NCBI GenBank assembly: GCA_020746875.1 | Contig: JAGTJL010000002.1 | Location: 3,658,001-3,722,000, forward strand | DNA length: 64,000 nt | Source of the DNA: Rhexocercosporidium sp. MPI-PUGE-AT-0058 | Taxonomy: Eukaryota; Ascomycota; Leotiomycetes; Helotiales | Reading direction: 5' to 3' | Shown here: piece after piece, positions 52,437 through 63,008 of the stretch | Layout: every line of letters starts with the position of its first letter | Numbering within the stretch: the first letter of the stretch is position 1 | Notes under the pieces: generated by a model | Told to the model about the DNA's origin: nothing | The model's input: only the letters and a program-made list of their open reading frames with translations | Database searches by the model: none | Program-made: the position numbers and the translations under genes

Positions 52437-54716
52437 CTACCTAAACATATGGATCGCTTTAGTCGACGCACTTGCCAGGATTGATGGAAAGTCCGTCAAA
52501 AGCCCTCGGCAAGACGCCTCAGGGCCAAGGTGGGAGTCCTTCCGCTTCCGGTTCGGCGAAGTCTCTTGAAGAACTGACACTTGCTTCAATATCTCCGATC
52601 GCTCAAAATCCACCAGCACCACATTTCTGGTCTCGGGATTCCATAGCACGTTTGGTGGCCGTACATCACGATGCTCCACTCCGCAACTCAGCATCTTTGT
52701 AACTGCCTCGCTCGTTTCCGCAGCCAAATCCCGTCCCATGGCCAACATCAAATCTTTGCGTGCTTGCTCGCCTCCCCATGACATGAACAACATGTGGACT
52801 ATTCTGACTCCAACATCTAGGAAGTAAGGGCGGACGAGAGAGATATTCCCAAGGTAGACTGGTACAAGTTCTCCTTGAACTTCATCCAGATGTCGGTAGA
52901 CCAACCCTTCGTGCTTCAACTTGGCTTCGAATGCCGTCACGGTCCCCTTCGCAACGAAAGTATATCCATACCACTCTAGAGTCAATCTGAACAGAGTACC
53001 ACGAGCACCTTGCTTTCCAAGTGGCTTACATCCATTCTCGGGGTCTTCGGCGAGTTGATGTGAGATGAGTTTTGCAAGAGCTTTCCGCCCCAAAGGATGA
53101 TGGTTGCCGGTCCCATGAGCACGATGTGCGTTGAAATTTGGACAAGCATCGTCCAACGGACGTTTTCGTACAAGTCCTAATAAGCAGGCTTGTGTGCAGT
53201 ATTGTCGGTGGCGAACGTCACTCTCTTCAACCGCATCTGATGATTTGATGGATCGCATTTGTCCCGTACCAGACTGGCGCGTACGAGCCCTTGACTTGCT
53301 TGGTGTAACAGCGTCTGCGGTCTCATCCGATGAGCCAGATGGACTTTGTGGATCTTTGTGCACAATGATATCTCCAGAGCCGCAGCTACTCCTTGCCTTA
53401 CGTGACTTTCGAGGTCTTAATATGATAGGCGACCGCACGAAGGGACGAATTCGCGCATAAAATACCGAGGGTGGAGGAGTCAAGGTCTTGTCTTCAGCAG
53501 GTATTTGTCGTAAGATTGCTTCGTGATCGATCACTGCCTTGGAGCCAGTCTCCAGCGCGTGGTTTCGCCATTTTTGGCTGCGAGGCTTCGAGTCAAGTGC
53601 CATCAAGCAGAAGGTTAAGGTCTGGCTGACTGCGGTACGACACAACAATATGTCGACTTCGTCTTGGGCTTCGGCTTCGATGTTGGGTTCTGCGAGGTGG
53701 TAATAGAGTGTATGTGGCTCATCTTCCTTGAGCTGAAGGAAAACATCGGCTTCTCCTGTAACCACTTTGCTGTACTCGAGACCGTTCTCAATCATATATG
53801 CATACGTTTGCGTCAGAGCTGCTGCCGTCAGCCACTCAGAGTGGTACACAAACTTGTCCTCTGGATTAATGGGTATTGTGATCCGATTGATGACATCCTC
53901 CGGGATGTTCAAAAATCCCTTGTCAGCTCGCAAAAGTCCAGCTCGCAGATTGAAGACCGACAGCTTGTGGGACGGTTTGTATTCCACAACCATACACAGG
54001 CTCCGTGTGCCATCTGCTTCCTTGTATACACAAATCTGATCGGCGTTTCGCGGTTTTGGATTCGACCTTGAGTCGAGACCTTTGCTTGAGATGCGGAGAT
54101 CCTGCAGACTTTGCTGGACCTCTTCGTTGCTATCACTGAGGGTGTTGGCATGGTTCTCGAAAATGATGCCTTCGCCCAGATCGAACGCATGGCGAGCCTC
54201 TTCTATTCGTTGAAGATGGGAGATGATGTGTGTTGTCGGTCGCTCAACGGCTAGGCGCTGATATGCCTCTAAATCCTTCTCGCTCGCCAATGGTCGGTCG
54301 CAGATGTCCTGCCCGAGCTCTGTAAGGTATTGGGTAGAGCTGAAAAGTCCTGCGTCTCGGGGTATGTATTCGTAAGTTCTTTCGAAAAGCTGCTGCTGCA
54401 GGACTGGAAAGTCCCTCCAAGGCTTCAACAGGGTCGGGCAGGGTTTGTTCTTGGGGCTCGTGATGGAACCTTGTGTGCTGAGGCTCTTGTCTGTCTGGAT
54501 ACGAAGTGGTTTCGAGAGAAGTGTATGGCAGGCACGTATGTATTCTTCGTATGTTGTGCGTCTTGTCCTCTCTTCCTGTTCTTCCGCACGCCTTCGCTCG
54601 TGTTCTGCCCGCTGTCGCTCCAGTTCTGCCCTCCCGTCTGCTTCTTGTCGATTTCGACGCTCTTCCAGAAGCAACTGCTCTAGGCGCGCAAAATCCGAAT
54701 CCCGTCGTGACGACAT
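52437..54716 (-). CDS. Coiled coil / nuclease-like / kinase-like multidomain protein
   Basis: Single-exon protein of 759 residues. Residues 1-55 are an Arg/Glu/Gln coiled coil (LEQLLLEERRNRQEADGR). Residues 200-380 contain NADQICVYKEADGTRSLCMV then VEYKPSHK, a D...ExK pattern of PD-(D/E)XK nuclease folds (D226, E245, K247). A linker with basic runs follows, then HRQYCTQACLLGL ... LDDACPNFNAH, a Cys/His patch typical of this family, and a C-terminal kinase-like domain: GARGTLFRL (570), YTFVAKG with Lys590, EHRDVRPPNVLW (681) and VLVDFERSE in place of DFG. Nuclease-like plus kinase fusions are known among fungal Crinkler/RHS-type proteins and relatives, thought to act in conflict between genomes. 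The biochemical activity is unproven; the DFE change may weaken kinase function. Confidence 0.8.
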   Translation of the reverse strand: MSSRRDSDFARLEQLLLEERRNRQEADGRAELERQRAEHERRRAEEQEERTRRTTYEEYIRACHTLLSKPLRIQTDKSLSTQGSITSPKNKPCPTLLKPWRDFPVLQQQLFERTYEYIPRDAGLFSSTQYLTELGQDICDRPLASEKDLEAYQRLAVERPTTHIISHLQRIEEARHAFDLGEGIIFENHANTLSDSNEEVQQSLQDLRISSKGLDSRSNPKPRNADQICVYKEADGTRSLCMVVEYKPSHKLSVFNLRAGLLRADKGFLNIPEDVINRITIPINPEDKFVYHSEWLTAAALTQTYAYMIENGLEYSKVVTGEADVFLQLKEDEPHTLYYHLAEPNIEAEAQDEVDILLCRTAVSQTLTFCLMALDSKPRSQKWRNHALETGSKAVIDHEAILRQIPAEDKTLTPPPSVFYARIRPFVRSPIILRPRKSRKARSSCGSGDIIVHKDPQSPSGSSDETADAVTPSKSRARTRQSGTGQMRSIKSSDAVEESDVRHRQYCTQACLLGLVRKRPLDDACPNFNAHRAHGTGNHHPLGRKALAKLISHQLAEDPENGCKPLGKQGARGTLFRLTLEWYGYTFVAKGTVTAFEAKLKHEGLVYRHLDEVQGELVPVYLGNISLVRPYFLDVGVRIVHMLFMSWGGEQARKDLMLAMGRDLAAETSEAVTKMLSCGVEHRDVRPPNVLWNPETRNVVLVDFERSEILKQVSVLQETSPNRKRKDSHLGPEASCRGLLTDFPSILASASTKAIHMFR

Positions 54717-55942
54717 TTCGTGGATGTGAGTTTGTTATCGATTGAAAGTATAGATGAGGTGGGGGCTCGTCATCAAATTTGGCCACTCATTATTGTCCAG
54801 GCAACGGCTCCGGCGCGGGACGCCCTTTTTGGGACATAGGCACTAGTACTATTTAGTATCTCTCCATCCCATTCCCAATTCTTCACTCCTTCCAGCGCAA
54901 AGGATGCTGTGCAAATTCTGGACACTGTTAGTTTGTTTGAAGGTGCTTGGAGGATTTGATTTAATGCAAAGATATGTAAGGATCCCAAATAGTTAAACTT
55001 CAATACCTCTTTTTGCGACCAAAGCAGCGCACCTTTTCAGCCGAAGGTATTGAAGCCTAAGCAGATTGCTGAGTCAAATGGCATGGAGTCCCACCACTTC
55101 CAAAATTCCCGCAAACCACGGTAACCTCTCGAGGTTGATACGAACGCTTCAGAGCGGCCGTATTTGCGAAGGTCGGATGGCCATACTATCGTTTGGGGCC
55201 ACGTTAATGCCATAGTGGATGCACACAAGAGCAGACGATCCAAGGAAGAACAGTTCAATGTGATAGAAAACTTGGACCACCTTTTGCGGCCCAAAAGCAT
55301 TGAAGCCTAAGTGCACTGGGGTCTTGTCGGTCAGTATCGGGTTGCGAAAGTACAATCACATGGGCACCTTAAACCCCACCATATATCCTGACGACATCAG
55401 ATCCTTTGTTCGCCCTCGCCGTGCCTCGTTTCACATCATCTCACTCACCGAGCTTCGTGTGTTCTATCAAGGCGCAGGAGCTACCTCCGATTTCCAGGAC
55501 TATTTTGGCGCAAAATAGGCACTCTTGTAAGTCTGAGGCAAAAAAACGCCACCCTTCACATCAAAGGTGAACACAGGACAAGTCGCTTCATCCCCCATAA
55601 CACTGCGAGATCGTATAAGTGATGGTCTCCTTCATTCTCGAATTCTTCTTGACCTGGTGGCAACCAACACACTGACGCATTTCGTAGTCATTGTCCCTCC
55701 TTCCACACCGAACGTCCAAACTCGAATCGAATGTACCCACCTCGAGCCTCCAACAAACGCGCAAGCATTTAATCTCGACCCTTCCCATCAACGCATTCCA
55801 GTGAGAGCCTACGACGGAGTGGCACGCACTCCTTTTTACATGTCTGCCAGTATCGCTGACTGCAGCGGACAAAGAAGATAAGTTTAAAGCCGAATATCAT
55901 CGACTCTGCATTCGAACTTGGCTGAGAATTTTGCTCCCCACA
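54717..55942. other. Intergenic with short frames and a small repeat
   Basis: Two plus-strand frames (55360-55518, MGTLNPTIYPDDIRSFVRP; and 55567-55881) are open but unrecognised. A string around TTGAAGCCTAAG is repeated at about 55049 and 55299, with similar flanks (CACCTTTT...), and reads LGFNTFG / LGFNAFG on the minus strand, so an old duplication or a decayed gene is possible. Confidence 0.35.
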
Positions 55943-56231
55943 ATGCCTGAGGTAAGATCGACTTTGACCCTTATCTAAATGCTTGTCAATTCTAATGCGA
56001 CAAACACAGGCCGAACAAACTGACGGCGGAGGTTACGAAATCATCAACGAAGAGCATACGTTTGATGCAGTTAGTTATGATAGATATATGTCATGGAAGG
56101 CTGGGGAAGGCCACATAGTTATGGGTATACGGACGATTAAGACAGATACGGACGAAGAGAATATGATTCTATCAAAAGGGTGGAGTGTAGTGGTGACGAA
56201 GACAACCTTCAAATTGGTGAATACTTATTGA
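55943..56231 (+). CDS. Small hypothetical protein, two exons (76 residues)
   Basis: A 9-base first exon (55943-55951, MPE) and exon 2 56010-56231, across a 58-base intron with a good branch-like TCTAAT. The chain GGGYEIINEEHTFDAVSYDR then GEGHIVMGIRTI and SVVVTKTTFKLV reads as a compact folded domain of alternating strands. No family that I can name. The stop lies 15 bases from the stop of the zinc-finger gene on the other strand (tail to tail). Confidence 0.5.
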
Positions 56232-56246
56232 TAGAGTTCAATGAAC

Positions 56247-57902
56247 CTAAGGAAATGCATTTTGATAAAAATCCAATCCCATCTTAGAACCCAACAGAAC
56301 TTCCACCTTACAATCGCTGTCACTTTGTTCCTCGAGAAAGGATATACTAAAAGCGCCTCTGAAATCGTACGTTCCTTCCTTTTCTTGTTCCTTCCTCCAA
56401 TTGCTAGCTTTCATGGCCTCGAAGAGATAGTTACCAAGTATGTTCCTCAATCCTTCTGCCGAACTTATCGTTGCTTGTGAGACGTCATTCCTAATCGATG
56501 CACATAGCCAAATCTCTAATTTGATATCCTCGCCTTCGCGATAGGCAACATGCAGACGCACAGTATCGGTAAACCTCATGCATCGCCTCTCCTTCTCTTG
56601 ATGTCTCATACGGCTCGCTTTCATACGTTCGAAAAGGTAGCCTCCAAGAGGAATCTCCAACTTGTCCACCTCAGCCATTCTCGCTATCTTCATGCCACAT
56701 GCAACCTGCGCCTTGGCACCGCCCAGTCTCGTCTCCTCGGCCGCTCCTCCTTGTGTGGTTCTAACTGATTGTTGGGAGAATGGTGAATCCAGAGTTCGTG
56801 CGTTATCCACCTGTAGATTTACACCCGCCGGCGCTTCAGGTGTCACGATGAATCCCCTGTTTTCATCATATGGCGGAAGTGAACCAACGCGTCTTCGTTT
56901 TCTAGGCGTGTCAAGCACCTCGCCTTGTGGCTCATCACAATGCGACAGGAGTGACGCTATTGTATGATGTGTGGGAATGAGGGCGTTAGTTGATGACATG
57001 CCAAAATGAGCAGGTGTTGCTATTCCTATGGAAACGTCAGCAAAATATCTGCTGCAATGGATGAGACCTTACCTGTGGCAACGTCCTCAGTACCGGGTGC
57101 TTGATAGGATGAGCCCGAACTGATCGCCACAGTGGCACCTCTATCATCTTGTTCAGTTCGCCTCTGTCGGGACTGGTGTAAATTTTCTGGATCTGCATCT
57201 GCTATCTCTCGTGCTCGCATTCTGCTACCTGTTTCCTGGGATGAAACCTCTTCATCTGCCGTATTGGCTGTCGTGGACCTTTTCAGTTTGAGCTCTTTGG
57301 AAGCCCTTTTACAAAGGATCATTCGTCGCTCAGTTGCATCGCGTTCTTTAGAATGGAACTCGGGGCACTGTTGACCCTCCTTCTTAGCTTTGCAGTTGTC
57401 GATGTGTGTCACATATTTGCGTACGCGGTCTATCTCGAGGCCACAGAACCCACATGCTTCACGACAGGGAACGTCTACGAATTAGCTTTGTCAGCCCTCT
57501 CTAAATCCTTGTATTGCAAAAAGGTGAGAAATACGAATGGTATAATGTCGGACAAGGTTTTTCCACGTCTTGAATGATGTTTTTGGTTTGCCATCGCATT
57601 CTTCATGCGGACAGAGGAGCTCTTCCTGTCCCTCGCCATTGGCCAGATTATCAGCGTCGTGGTCGTCGGAGGCCCCAGAATCTTCCTCGTCAGCGAGTTT
57701 AGAATCGGAATGGGCGAAACATTTCTGTAGTTCGGCGAACAAGTGCCGCGCACGAGACTATAGAGTGTCAGACCGATGACCGCAGCTAGGATTCCTCATT
57801 ACAAACTTGGAAAGCATCGATGTGTTTGTGTAGTTCCTTGTCACTAGGGAAGTGCTGAAAGCAAGTCTGGCACTGCCAATGCTCAAGAAGATTCCGGGCC
57901 AT
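56247..57902 (-). CDS. C2H2-type zinc finger protein, four exons
   Basis: Spliced protein of 499 residues from exons 57902-57807, 57757-57535, 57474-57073 and 57025-56247 (introns 49, 60 and 47 bases), with every junction in frame. Three fingers in a row: WQCQTCFQHFPSDKELHKH, LLCPHEECDG with KNLVRHYTIH, and CGFCGLEIDRVRKYVTHIDN plus Cys. Then a basic segment (RRMILCKRASKELKLKRST), a Ser/Glu-rich linker, KRRRVGSLP (nuclear-signal-like) and a C-terminal part with two similar units, GGYLFERMKASRMRHQEKER and GNYLFEAMKASNWRKEQEKE, about 80 residues apart, so an internal duplication. Probably nuclear. Fungal proteins with this finger order are common and mostly undescribed. Confidence 0.78.
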
Positions 57903-58827
57903 TTATTCGATTGTCGACATAACAAATTCTTGAACAGAAGTGGATGATTAGTTGTTCTCACGATGACGTGGCCGAACAGTTGAGATCAGTCCTTGGCGCA
58001 GATAACCGCTATCGCCGAGCTTTAGCCTAAAAAAGTATAGTCGAATGTGCGTCTATTACATATGATAGGTTGCTCAACACACTACCTCGGCAATCACAAT
58101 TGCTTCAGAAATACTATCCAGGCGTTTGCACCGCCATCACCGTAAAATTCTGTCAGTTTTCCATCGACAAATTCAAGGACCGGACTACGGGCCTTTCGAC
58201 GATATTTTGCAACACTTTCTTGATATTTATTTCTATATTTGGATTCAGAATACATCGTTAACTTTGACGTTGACTGGATTCCACTCTCGCGATATTCTCG
58301 ACCCAGGTCTCTGTAGAGGCGGCAATATTACTTGGCTTTAGGATGAACATTGGGAGTAGGGGCATTTGTGCAGTACGTTGTTGTGTATGTACAGCTAGTT
58401 GAGCAGCCAAAGAAGCGGAAGAGTCTTGCTCTTGGCATGCCTTCCACTATCAAGTATCTCCTTCATGCCTGAGAGGCCCTCCATGTTTCCTTCTCCACCA
58501 AAGAAAAGTTGGAATCCGAAGTACGAATATACTTAATAAGAGGAGAATGACCTGTATTTAGTTCTGCGCAGCCTCTCGAGGAATGGCCATCGAGCCTAGC
58601 TACAGGACGAGATCCTCGGACAACAATCCTCCCAACCCACACCGTGCACTAAGAATATATCGAAACAACCATTAATGAAATCAAACGCTCAACGATTGCT
58701 TGGGTTCGTTCTCACGACTAGAATGAATTTGCATTATCGGACAATATGTGCTTGTATAACCACAACGGATATTAACCTTTCCTTCTTGAATCATACACAT
58801 GTACAGCCGAAGGCGGCACCAATGCAG
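57903..58827. other. Intergenic
   Basis: Promoter of the zinc-finger gene and 3' flank of the membrane-protein gene. A plus frame (58126-58341) reading LQHFLDIYFYIWIQN could be a gene remnant, but has no partner exon. Confidence 0.3.
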
Positions 58828-59897
58828 TCATGGACTCCTGCCTCGAGGGATAATTCCCGAATGGATTGCCAAGTTCTTCATCCAAGCCTTCACACTCGGC
58901 CCTATTTCCGTGTTCTTCGGTGTCATCCGGCGGATGGTTTGGAAAATTCGAGTGTGTTGAACGAATGGAGGGAAATTGGGCGCCAAGCTCCGTACTAGAT
59001 CTTCCAAGGCGTTTAAATAGTCGTAGAGGCCGAAGAAGCTGGTACCGGGTAGTGCAAACACTTGACAGGGCAAAGAAGACCTAAGTGGGGTATTAGTTTA
59101 ATCTGTACATACCAAAGGAGTGGATATGTGAAATTACCCAAGCAGATAATACTAGCCGACCAGAAATCGAACCTGCCGCATTCCTGCCGAGTAACGAAGC
59201 CGAAACAATGAGCGGGAAAGGGCATGGGGCAGCGAGACATAATAGAAGTACTCTGGTGGTGGTGGCCATAGATTGGGAGCAAAGAATAGTATGGCCAATA
59301 CATAGAAGAATGTATACTGCTCCAGTTGCTGCAGAGAGTAGGACGATCCAGATAGATTGAGAATGTCGATTTTGTACTGCGATGCTGTAGCACTTTTAGC
59401 TGCGAATCAACCTTTTGAGTAAAATCATACCATATAAATCCTACAACCATCAAAAGCCAAATCACAGCTAGTATCCAATAGAAACCCTTCACAAGCCGTG
59501 GGCGCAATTTTCCGAGAAGGACCAACAAGCACTCAGCCTAGTAGGCATCAGCAATGAATTTTTTACTTTGTTTATAGCCAATACCTCACACATTCCCAAA
59601 ATACCAGAGTTCCAGAGAAGTAACCCGAGGTGCACACCTGCATGTCTCCCTCCATCAGTTAGCACGAACGCCGAAGAGCAGGGAAGAATATATACTGTAA
59701 GCTTTAGAGAATACCATGCCTAAAGTGCTTGCACTAGATGCAAAGGAGATGCTAGATATCGCCAACTGCCATGGTCTGCCCTGTGCCGGTTGGAAGTATC
59801 CGTAAATCCTGATTCCGGCGAGTATAATAACGCCGCAAGAGAGGGAACATGCCGCTTCAAAGGGGACTGCGTCTCCTGCTAACGAGACAGTGGCCAT
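58828..59897 (-). CDS. Multi-pass membrane protein, five exons, unrecognised
   Basis: Exons 59897-59696, 59637-59585, 59537-59431, 59384-59173 and a last exon with two possible acceptors. Using 59060-58828 gives 268 residues, ending in a soluble tail (FALPGTSFFGLYDYLNALED); using 59080-59013 gives 213 residues. Introns are 45-112 bases. About six hydrophobic helices can be read (ACSLSCGVIILAGIRIYGYF; LAISSISFASSASTLGM; HLGLLLWNSGILGM; WILAVIWLLMVVGFI; IWIVLLSAATGAVYILLC; VLLLCLAAPCPFPLIVSASL), so it is integral to some membrane. No known family; the pattern resembles fungal rhodopsin-like or DUF membrane proteins only in outline. Its leader shares blocks with that of gene B. Confidence 0.55.
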
Positions 59898-59984
59898 CTG
59901 CTTGGACGTGAAGGGTGAGGTGGGCACAGTTGCCTTGTCACTCTGCAGAAAAGTAGTGAGAAGTGAACAAATACGACTGGTGAG

Positions 59985-60067
59985 AGAATGAAGTGAGGCG
60001 AACCAGCGGTGAACAATGGGAGATAGGGGGCGCACGCAGGTTGCCTCGTTCTGCGGCTTCTTATATG
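59985..60067 (-). promoter_or_regulatory. Promoter/leader module R3 upstream of the membrane-protein gene
   Basis: On the minus strand CATATAAG (60067-60060) is followed directly by AAGCCGCAGAACGAGGCAAC, then about 30 variable bases, then GCTGGTTCGCCTCACTTCAT. R2 upstream of gene B has the same blocks in the same order and spacing, 21.5 kb away. The position, about 90 bases before the start codon, suggests core promoter plus leader. Confidence 0.6.
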
Positions 60068-60291
60068 CAATTCCCTCGTTCGAGTCGTTTCGGAAAAATA
60101 CCCATAACAAACAAATGAAATTTGCTGTGGATATCGTATTAGGATCAAAATTCTCCAGGTTGGTCGCTGCCATAGCTCCTAAAGAGATCGGCTCTGTTTG
60201 CGAATGCATCCCGACACGGCTTGTTTACGAAAGAAAACAACGAACCGACGCAGAAACAAATCCTTGAGATTCGAGGCGAGGGTCACGGTTC

Positions 60292-60471
60292 ATGATAAGC
60301 GTGGATCACGATGAGCCTGGATCATGACGAGCCTAGAACACGATGAGCCTGGAACACGATGAGCCTGGAACACGATGAGCCTGGAACACGATGAGCCTGG
60401 AACACGATGAGCCTGGAACACGATGAGCCTGGAACACGATGAGCCCAGATCACGATGAACCTCCAACTTTG
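60292..60471. repeat. 16-base minisatellite (GATGAGCCTGGAACAC)
   Basis: About ten units; six in the middle are identical and those at both ends carry base changes (GGATCAT, GACGAGCCTAG, GAGCCCAGAT). The unit length is not a multiple of three. It lies upstream of the membrane-protein gene. Confidence 0.9.
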
Positions 60472-60639
60472 CAGTTGATCATTCGAGGTCGCATATACGT
60501 TTACGTGGTTCTCAATGACGAGTTTGAGATGGACAGGGATGCGCAGTGTTGGCAGTCCGAACCACCTTTCCGTCCTTTTGAGAGCTTAACGATATTGGAC
60601 CAAAGTGAGGAGATCCAATAGAACAGAAACAATGAAGAG

Positions 60640-60755
60640 GTACATGCACCGTGTCCCAGTCGTGTGCCTCTATCGTGCGCCTCCAGCTGCTTCGGGGATA
60701 AGGATCCTGCATACGAACCTCGTTGCTCCACAACATTACCTTAATTCATTGTTAA
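60640..60755. repeat. Dispersed repeat, copy 1
   Basis: CCAGCTGCTTCGGGGATAAG, GATCC, GCATAC and CATTACCTTAA match the same order at 62661-62730 (copy 2) with scattered changes. No gene or ends of an element identified. Confidence 0.6.
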
Positions 60756-61796
60756 TCTATTTCCTTCCCAACATTTGGCTCTGAAGGCGCCCGGCAGTAC
60801 CGTTGCTGCTTCAGCTAAGATTCATGAGGGAGATGGGAGGCAAAATTGGTGGGATCACTGGGGGCATTCCTGTTGTGACACGTGGTGGAGTAGATGGTAT
60901 GGAGAAACGCCCTAAACCCCGCACTGCAATTTGTCGGCACCTTATCTGGTCTCGGCACAGGGGCTCAGCGGCAGACCAACTTTTTTCCGAGCCGTACGCC
61001 AAGAACCGATCAGAATACGATCATGCGCGGCCTAATCAAGTCAAGTCAACAAAAATAAACGGATTTACTGATTGGTCAGTGCAATGCAGTTTTCAGCCTC
61101 CTACCGAAGACGTTAATAACTCCTCGTTCAGTGTGCCTTTGTCCAGCCAAGTCGGGATAGGGCGGAGCAGTACTAAAATAATTGTCCCCTAATGCGAACA
61201 AGGTCAGCAAGTGCTAGAAAGAGACATCTATGAGCTGAGATACAGCAGGCTAGTAAGCCACTTCCATCTCAGACATCAACAGCCAACTTTTGTTCTCGTC
61301 CGGGGTGAGGGGAATATCTTGGATATTGAATACTCAGCCTTCTTGAACACAAGCTCCCCTTCAAAGCCTTGTATCTCCTTGCTTTTTTTACATAATCAAC
61401 CTATCTATCAATACCCCGTCAATGTCTTGCTTCCCCACGCCGCCCCATGATTTATCGGCGAAGCCAGTTTGACCATTCAAGAAGCCAATACTTTCCATAC
61501 CGGCATGAAGCCTAGTGACTTCTTCAAGCCTAATCAGTTTTGAGAGACAAAGACCGTTCACATAACGCCGGTTTCTTCTTCCTAGTTGCAGCAAGATGCA
61601 CGGCATCTTGATCAGGAATCGCAGGGTTCAAGGAAATTGAAGTGGATGAAGCTGTGCACAGGGCCCCAGTCGTCACCACTTGATTCTGATTGATAGGAGC
61701 CAAGCGGGTATCTTCGATCAGATGAGACGGCTGAATGAGAAGACGATGTGTGGTTTGTTGCAGGAAAGATATATACGACTTTCTAGTATAAAAATG
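60756..61796. other. Intergenic
   Basis: A plus frame with Met at 60824 (MREMGGKIGGITGGIPVVTR) runs to 61192 but has no recognised motif. Near 61414-61470 CGTCAATGTCTTGCTTC and CGGCGAAGCCAG recur at about 62840 and 62500, so this is part of the repeated sequence around the last two genes. Confidence 0.3.
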
Positions 61797-61804
61797 TATA
61801 TAAG
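61797..61804 (+). promoter_or_regulatory. TATA box of the 83-residue gene
   Basis: TATATAAG 124 bases before the ATG at 61928. The same octamer precedes the BCS1-like gene. Confidence 0.5.
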
Positions 61805-61927
61805 GGCGCGAATTCCTTACAAGTTTGACCGTTCGCTTCCTCATCTCTCCCCATTCTTCAAGCATCGTCTCATACTTTACGCTTCTACAGATATATTAGA
61901 GTTATCTACCAATCCTCCACGTAGACA

Positions 61928-62228
61928 ATGGCTTCAACAGAGATGACCGCAAAGCCGAAGCAGCCAGAGCCGCCCAAAGTCGACCACAAACCTGAAACTG
62001 CGCAGAATCTGTCCACAGACCCAGCTACTACCGGGCATCTTCAGCGGACTGTCAGCAAAGCGAGTGAGCTCACAGACCCGGCTATGGACGAGACTCTTCG
62101 AGTAACCTCACCCAGTTGGGAGTACGTATCCAACGGAGCGTTGGTAATACACAGCTAATGAATTCCTTAGCGATCTCCCTGTAACGCTCTTTGAACCAGA
62201 GCCGTTTGATCCGGAGCGGAAGGAGTAG
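61928..62228 (+). CDS. Small orphan protein (83 residues), two exons
   Basis: Exons 61928-62121 and 62171-62228, joined SW-D-DLPVTLFEPEPFDP in frame (49-base intron). The chain is Thr/Pro/Lys/Glu-rich and likely disordered (MASTEMTAKPKQPEPPKVDH, DPAMDETLRVTSPSWDDLP). No domain, no membrane part. Its ATG context (GACAATGGC) and TATA box resemble those of the BCS1-like gene downstream. Confidence 0.55.
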
Positions 62229-63008
62229 GATACTATCTCGGATCACAGGGCTGGGTTGTTGGATTCAGGGTCTTAGTTTTTGGGTCTTTCCAGGTTTACT
62301 TTGAATGTATCAAATCGTTCATATTGTAAAATGCGAGCGCGAAATCCATGGTGCAATGCAACCTCGAGAGAATCAAAATAATGGCGTACCCCGGCAGACG
62401 CTTGTGTAAAACATTACTTTTCCAATCTAGCCTCAATCGAGTACTGTATGCATCATCAATTGATCTGCAAGTGACTTGCCAGGGGTGAATCGGCGAAGCC
62501 AGCTTTGTCTTCAAGCAGCGAACGCATCATGCTGCAGGCATAGGCCGCCGGTCCATCCAGGGGACAACAGACGGAGACGTACCATTTTTGGAAAACTGCA
62601 CGATCGATACGCCATAAACTCTTCCAACAATATCCATGCACCATCCCTCAAGAATGTGCCCCAGCTGCCTCGGGGAAGAGGATCCCGCATACAACCCCCG
62701 ACTCTCTTTGCAGCATTGCCTTAACCCAATGGAGATCTCAAGGATCGATGGTTACCACACGGAGATATCCCATTTAGGAGAACTGCATGATCGATATCCC
62801 ATAAACTCTTCCTCCAACTACCACGGCCCGATCGCTGTCAATACTCCACTTCAATGTCTTGCTTCATCCCACGTTGTCTGCATGATGCATCCGCGAGGCC
62901 ACCTTGATTATCCAGGCGCCAACACATTCTGCTGCAATTGCGGGCTACAAGTACATCCAAGGGTGATCGGCTTCCTTCATCGGGAGTCTGGATGTTGGCT
63001 CAGACGGC
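62229..63008. other. Intergenic with internally duplicated sequence
   Basis: No gene was read in this spacer. Two related segments fill much of it and are listed as a repeat; the rest is promoter of the BCS1-like gene. Confidence 0.35.
62465..62970. repeat. Imperfect tandem duplication
   Basis: Two segments (about 62490-62640 and 62740-62970) share strings such as ACGGAGA, GAACTGCATGATCGATA / AAACTGCACGATCGATA, CCATAAACTCTTCC and, further off, CCAGGCG...CTGCTGCA-type sequence. They differ mainly by transitions. Copy 2 of the dispersed repeat (62661-62730) lies between them. Confidence 0.65.

Noticed and set aside
53131..54745. Plus-strand open frames across the nuclease/kinase gene
   Set aside because: Antisense shadows of a 759-residue frame that has clear domain motifs.
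60824..61192. Open frame MREMGGKIGGITGGIPVVTR and onward
   Set aside because: Gly/Val-rich start is suggestive but there is no motif, no partner exon and it overlaps minus-strand frames; evidence is too thin to call a gene.
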